Shown: positions 44,761 to 46,735 of the stretch, one piece after another | Position numbering within the stretch: position 1 is the first letter of the stretch | How the letters are laid out: each line of letters opens with the position of its first letter | Assembly: GCA_964541895.1 (NCBI GenBank) | Contig: CAZISM010000033.1 | Coordinates: forward strand, 1 to 46,735 | Origin: CAZISM01 sp964541895 | GTDB lineage: Bacteria; Zhuqueibacterota; Zhuqueibacteria; Residuimicrobiales; Residuimicrobiaceae | Length of the DNA stretch: 46,735 nucleotides | Direction of reading: 5' to 3' | Translations under genes and position numbers: made by a program | Notes under the pieces: generated by a model | What the model saw: only the letters and a program-made list of their open reading frames with translations | What the model was told of the DNA's origin: nothing | Databases searched by the model: none

Positions 44761-45588
44761 TTACATGGCCACACGAAAGCCGACGCTGAAGACTCGATCG
44801 TCCGGCAGACCGGCGCTACGCTCCACCGCGCGGCAAAAATCACGATTATCCATGAACGAGCCGCCGCGCATCACCCGGTACAAGCCGGTGGACGGACCCC
44901 TGGGATTGCTGCGGTCCATTTCTTCATAGGCCGTCGCATCATACCAGTCGCTGCACCACTCGGCCACGTTGCCCGCCATATCGCACAAGCCAAAACCGTT
45001 GGCGGCAAACCGTCCGACCGGACTGGTAAAGGGAAAGCCATCTTCGTTGCCGGCTGTTTTGTAATTGGCTTGCCCGGCGGTCAGGGAATCGCCACCCGGA
45101 TATTGGTACTGCTTGCCTCCCTCCCGCGCTGCAAATTCCCATTCCGCTTCCGTGGGCAGGCGCGTGCCGGTATAGTCACAAAACGCCCTGGCATCGTTCC
45201 AGCTGATCATCACCACCGGGTGATCATCCGCCTGGGGAAATCCGGGACGCAGCCAGCTGGCGCCTTTGACAATACCGCCTTTGTCCCCGGTCCAGGCCAG
45301 GCCCCAGCCCGCTGTATCGGCATCGGTTTTGTAGCCGGTCGCCTCCACAAAAGCCCTGAACTGGCCAACGGTGATTTCGGTTTTACTCAAATAAAACGAT
45401 TTCAATTTAACCTGATGCACCGGCTTTTCATCGCCATCCCCTTTTCCCCAACGGTCGCCCATCTCCATCTTGCCGCCCGGAATCTTGACCAGCTCAATGT
45501 CGATGTGCCTGGTCTTTTTCGGTCCACCACACTGCAGCAAAGCTGAAATAAACAGCGCCAGGATCAGCGCACGGCCTGTTCGTCTCAT
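44761..45588 (-). CDS. FGE-sulfatase-fold protein (SUMF1-like) lacking one catalytic Cys
   Basis: 275 residues, ribosome site GAGGAG. A hydrophobic signal ends at Cys20, a possible lipid site with an unusual Gln before it. The FGE/SUMF1 fold is clear: VKIPGGKMEMG, KPVHQVKLKSFYLSKTEITVG, RLPTEAEWEFAAR, GNVAEWCSDWY and RGGSFMDNRDFC. In true aerobic FGE this last block holds two copper-binding cysteines (GGSxxCxxxxC). Here the first is Asp247 and only Cys252 remains, so formylglycine formation on sulfatases is doubtful despite the sulfatase ~8 kb away. The exported location also argues against modifying a Tat sulfatase in the cytoplasm. It may instead be a structural or surface member of the family. 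Confidence 0.92.
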   Translation of the reverse strand: MRRTGRALILALFISALLQCGGPKKTRHIDIELVKIPGGKMEMGDRWGKGDGDEKPVHQVKLKSFYLSKTEITVGQFRAFVEATGYKTDADTAGWGLAWTGDKGGIVKGASWLRPGFPQADDHPVVMISWNDARAFCDYTGTRLPTEAEWEFAAREGGKQYQYPGGDSLTAGQANYKTAGNEDGFPFTSPVGRFAANGFGLCDMAGNVAEWCSDWYDATAYEEMDRSNPRGPSTGLYRVMRGGSFMDNRDFCRAVERSAGLPDDRVFSVGFRVAM

Positions 45589-45929
45589 ACACTCCTCATT
45601 TGAATGGATAAAAAAACAGCGAGCTCTCTGAACATAGCGATCCGCACCACCCTGCCGGCTCGCGCAACCGGGATGTAATCAATCTATTTTAGAAACAAAT
45701 GAGAACAAAAGCAATCAAAAAGAGAGGTGCAGACCTGTCACCTAAACATGTCAACCGTCGGGGATTCTGTTATAAAAGCATGTCGGTGACTGGCCTCCTC
45801 CCCTTGATCTATACATCATATAAATTTGCTTTTTATACAGTTAGAGCACAAGCCTCTTTCTGGTACGCTATTTGTATTTGCTGGTATGCCTAATCCGCGT
45901 TGTTTAGTGGCTCATCCATGGAGAGGAGA
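45589..45929. other. 341-bp AT-rich intergenic region between divergent genes
   Basis: Lies between the FGE-like gene (minus) and the subtilase gene (plus), so it should hold both promoters. TATAAATTTGC at 45819-45829 is a candidate -10/-7 element for the plus side. A short inverted pair AGGTG/CACCT occurs near 45725. No coding sequence with a ribosome site was found. Confidence 0.55.
45819..45829 (+). promoter_or_regulatory. Possible -10/-7 promoter element before the subtilase gene
   Basis: TATAAATTTGC, identical to 538-548 before the aldo/keto reductase gene, includes TAAATTTG, which fits the Bacteroidota TAnnTTTG box. It is about 100 bases before the start at 45930. No clear upstream box at standard spacing. 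Confidence 0.3.
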
Positions 45930-46735
45930 ATGGCCATATTTTTTCGTTGGTTACAGATTTATGCCTATGCAGCGCATCTATCGTTAACACTCTTTATTTC
46001 CGCCGGGGCGGCCGACCGCAGTGACAGGGACCGGTTGCAGGTTCTGGCTGCGCAATTGCGCCAACAAAGCGCTTTGCAAAAACAGCAGCTGCAGCAGTGG
46101 GCGCAAAGCCACAATATCAGAACACGGCTGATCCGTCCGGCCGGCGCTATCGTTGAAATGGCCCGGTACCAGCAGCCGCCGCTGTTTCGCACCACCCACA
46201 ATCTGGACGCCGCCCGAAGCAGCAGAACCGCCGCGCTTTGGCCGGAGTCGAATGGGAACTGGAATCTGAGCGGCCAGCTTTTTCGTTCCGGCATGCTGGC
46301 GCTCTGGGATGCCGGCACGGTCTATGCCGCTCATCCGGAATTTATCAGCGATGGCAACCGGCGTGTCCGGCTCTGCGACACCATCGAGCCAATAGCAGGG
46401 CACGCCTCTCATGTGGCCGGCACCCTGGTGGCGCAGGGTTTGCAAACCCAGGCCAGAGGCATGGCGTTCGCCGCCTCCCTGGATGCTTACGACTGGTGGA
46501 ACGATTATGCAGAAATGGCGGAAGCGGCGGAAAAGGGCCTCCTGCTCTCAAACCACTCTTATGGATGGATTACAGGCTGGGTCGATCACTGGTGGGTGGA
46601 TGAAAATCAGGATGGCGAGGAACAGCCGGCAGAGTACCAGTGGTGCTGGTTCGGTGATCCTGCGATCACTCTGGCAGAAGACTATCTCTGCGGCTTTTAT
46701 AATCAGGATGCGGCTACGGTCGACGACATCATGTA
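45930..46735 (+). CDS. Subtilisin-like (S8) serine protease, 3' partial
   Basis: 268 codons are open to the window edge without a stop. The ATG at 45930 has GAGGAG very close upstream; an in-frame ATG at 45918 is an alternative. An N-terminal hydrophobic segment (cut near ISAGAA) is followed by a Gln-rich helical prodomain-like stretch. The protease domain begins near residue 118: LALWDAGTV gives the catalytic Asp127 and GHASHVAGTL gives His158. LLLSNHSYG matches the substrate-binding strand usually seen as NNSWG. The catalytic Ser lies beyond the window. A secreted protease next to glycan-degrading genes would suit glycoprotein use, but it lies beyond the assembly gap. Confidence 0.85.
   Translation, partial: MAIFFRWLQIYAYAAHLSLTLFISAGAADRSDRDRLQVLAAQLRQQSALQKQQLQQWAQSHNIRTRLIRPAGAIVEMARYQQPPLFRTTHNLDAARSSRTAALWPESNGNWNLSGQLFRSGMLALWDAGTVYAAHPEFISDGNRRVRLCDTIEPIAGHASHVAGTLVAQGLQTQARGMAFAASLDAYDWWNDYAEMAEAAEKGLLLSNHSYGWITGWVDHWWVDENQDGEEQPAEYQWCWFGDPAITLAEDYLCGFYNQDAATVDDIM

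Noticed and set aside
45699..45893. 64-codon plus-strand frame in the right-hand gap
   Set aside because: No ribosome site, no recognisable motif, and AT-rich intergenic composition.
1..46735. CRISPR arrays, tRNA/rRNA genes, insertion sequences, phage genes, SusD-like genes
   Set aside because: Looked for by eye on both strands; no spaced direct-repeat array, cloverleaf, transposase, integrase or SusD-type lipoprotein was recognised. A covariance or profile search could still find diverged cases.

Overview
The window looks like a draft or metagenome-assembled scaffold (a run of 100 N at 44034-44133) from a Gram-negative bacterium of the FCB group. Candidate phylum KSB1 or a Calditrichota-like lineage is my best guess. 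The signs are a TonB-dependent receptor and a PorV-like outer-membrane protein, both ending in Phe, and two large secreted proteins with type IX secretion (T9SS)-style C-termini (NLAQNYPNPFNP in one, KVVPNPY in the other). Most enzymes carry Sec, Tat or lipoprotein signals. No rRNA, tRNA, CRISPR array, transposase or phage gene was seen. The phylum call is inference from protein style only.

Left edge (1-1612, plus strand): the end of a metal ABC permease fused to a DtxR-like regulator domain, then a Tat-exported aldo/keto reductase. From 43777 down to 1631 every convincing gene is on the minus strand. The centre is a LacI-family gene (34048-35091). Its promoter region holds three 12-bp tandem palindromic sites (35175-35210) just downstream of TTGACA/TATAAT boxes, which suggests autoregulation. 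Downstream and colinear are a TonB-dependent receptor, a 1139-aa T9SS-type Ca-motif-rich protein, a PorV-like protein, a SurA/PpiC-like protein and a 676-aa T9SS-type protein built of two related halves. Five secreted enzymes follow: GH42-like, GH92, an amidohydrolase, GH38, and a VCBS propeller fused to a GH123/DUF4091-like region. An unknown 12-13 TM protein, an alanine/glycine:cation symporter and recQ end the run. No SusD-like gene is seen.

Upstream of lacI, on the same strand, is a second block (43777-35467): CPBP membrane protease, sialidase-like Asp-box propeller, Tat-exported Gfo/Idh/MocA oxidoreductase, PhoPQ-activated-type alpha/beta hydrolase, PhoD-like phosphatase and a sulfatase with a CSPNR active site. 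Beyond the N gap lie a DUF302 gene (plus), a strong minus-strand terminator, a formylglycine-generating-enzyme-fold protein with only one of the two catalytic cysteines (minus), and the start of a subtilisin-like protease running off the right edge (plus).

Taken together this reads as a glycan (possibly complex N-glycan or glycoprotein) utilisation locus. Secreted mannosidases, galactosidase-like, hexosaminidase-like, sialidase-like and sulfatase enzymes would strip sugars, the TonB receptor with its T9SS-type partners would capture and import products, and a LacI regulator would sense them. The substrate is inferred from enzyme families and is not shown by the sequence.
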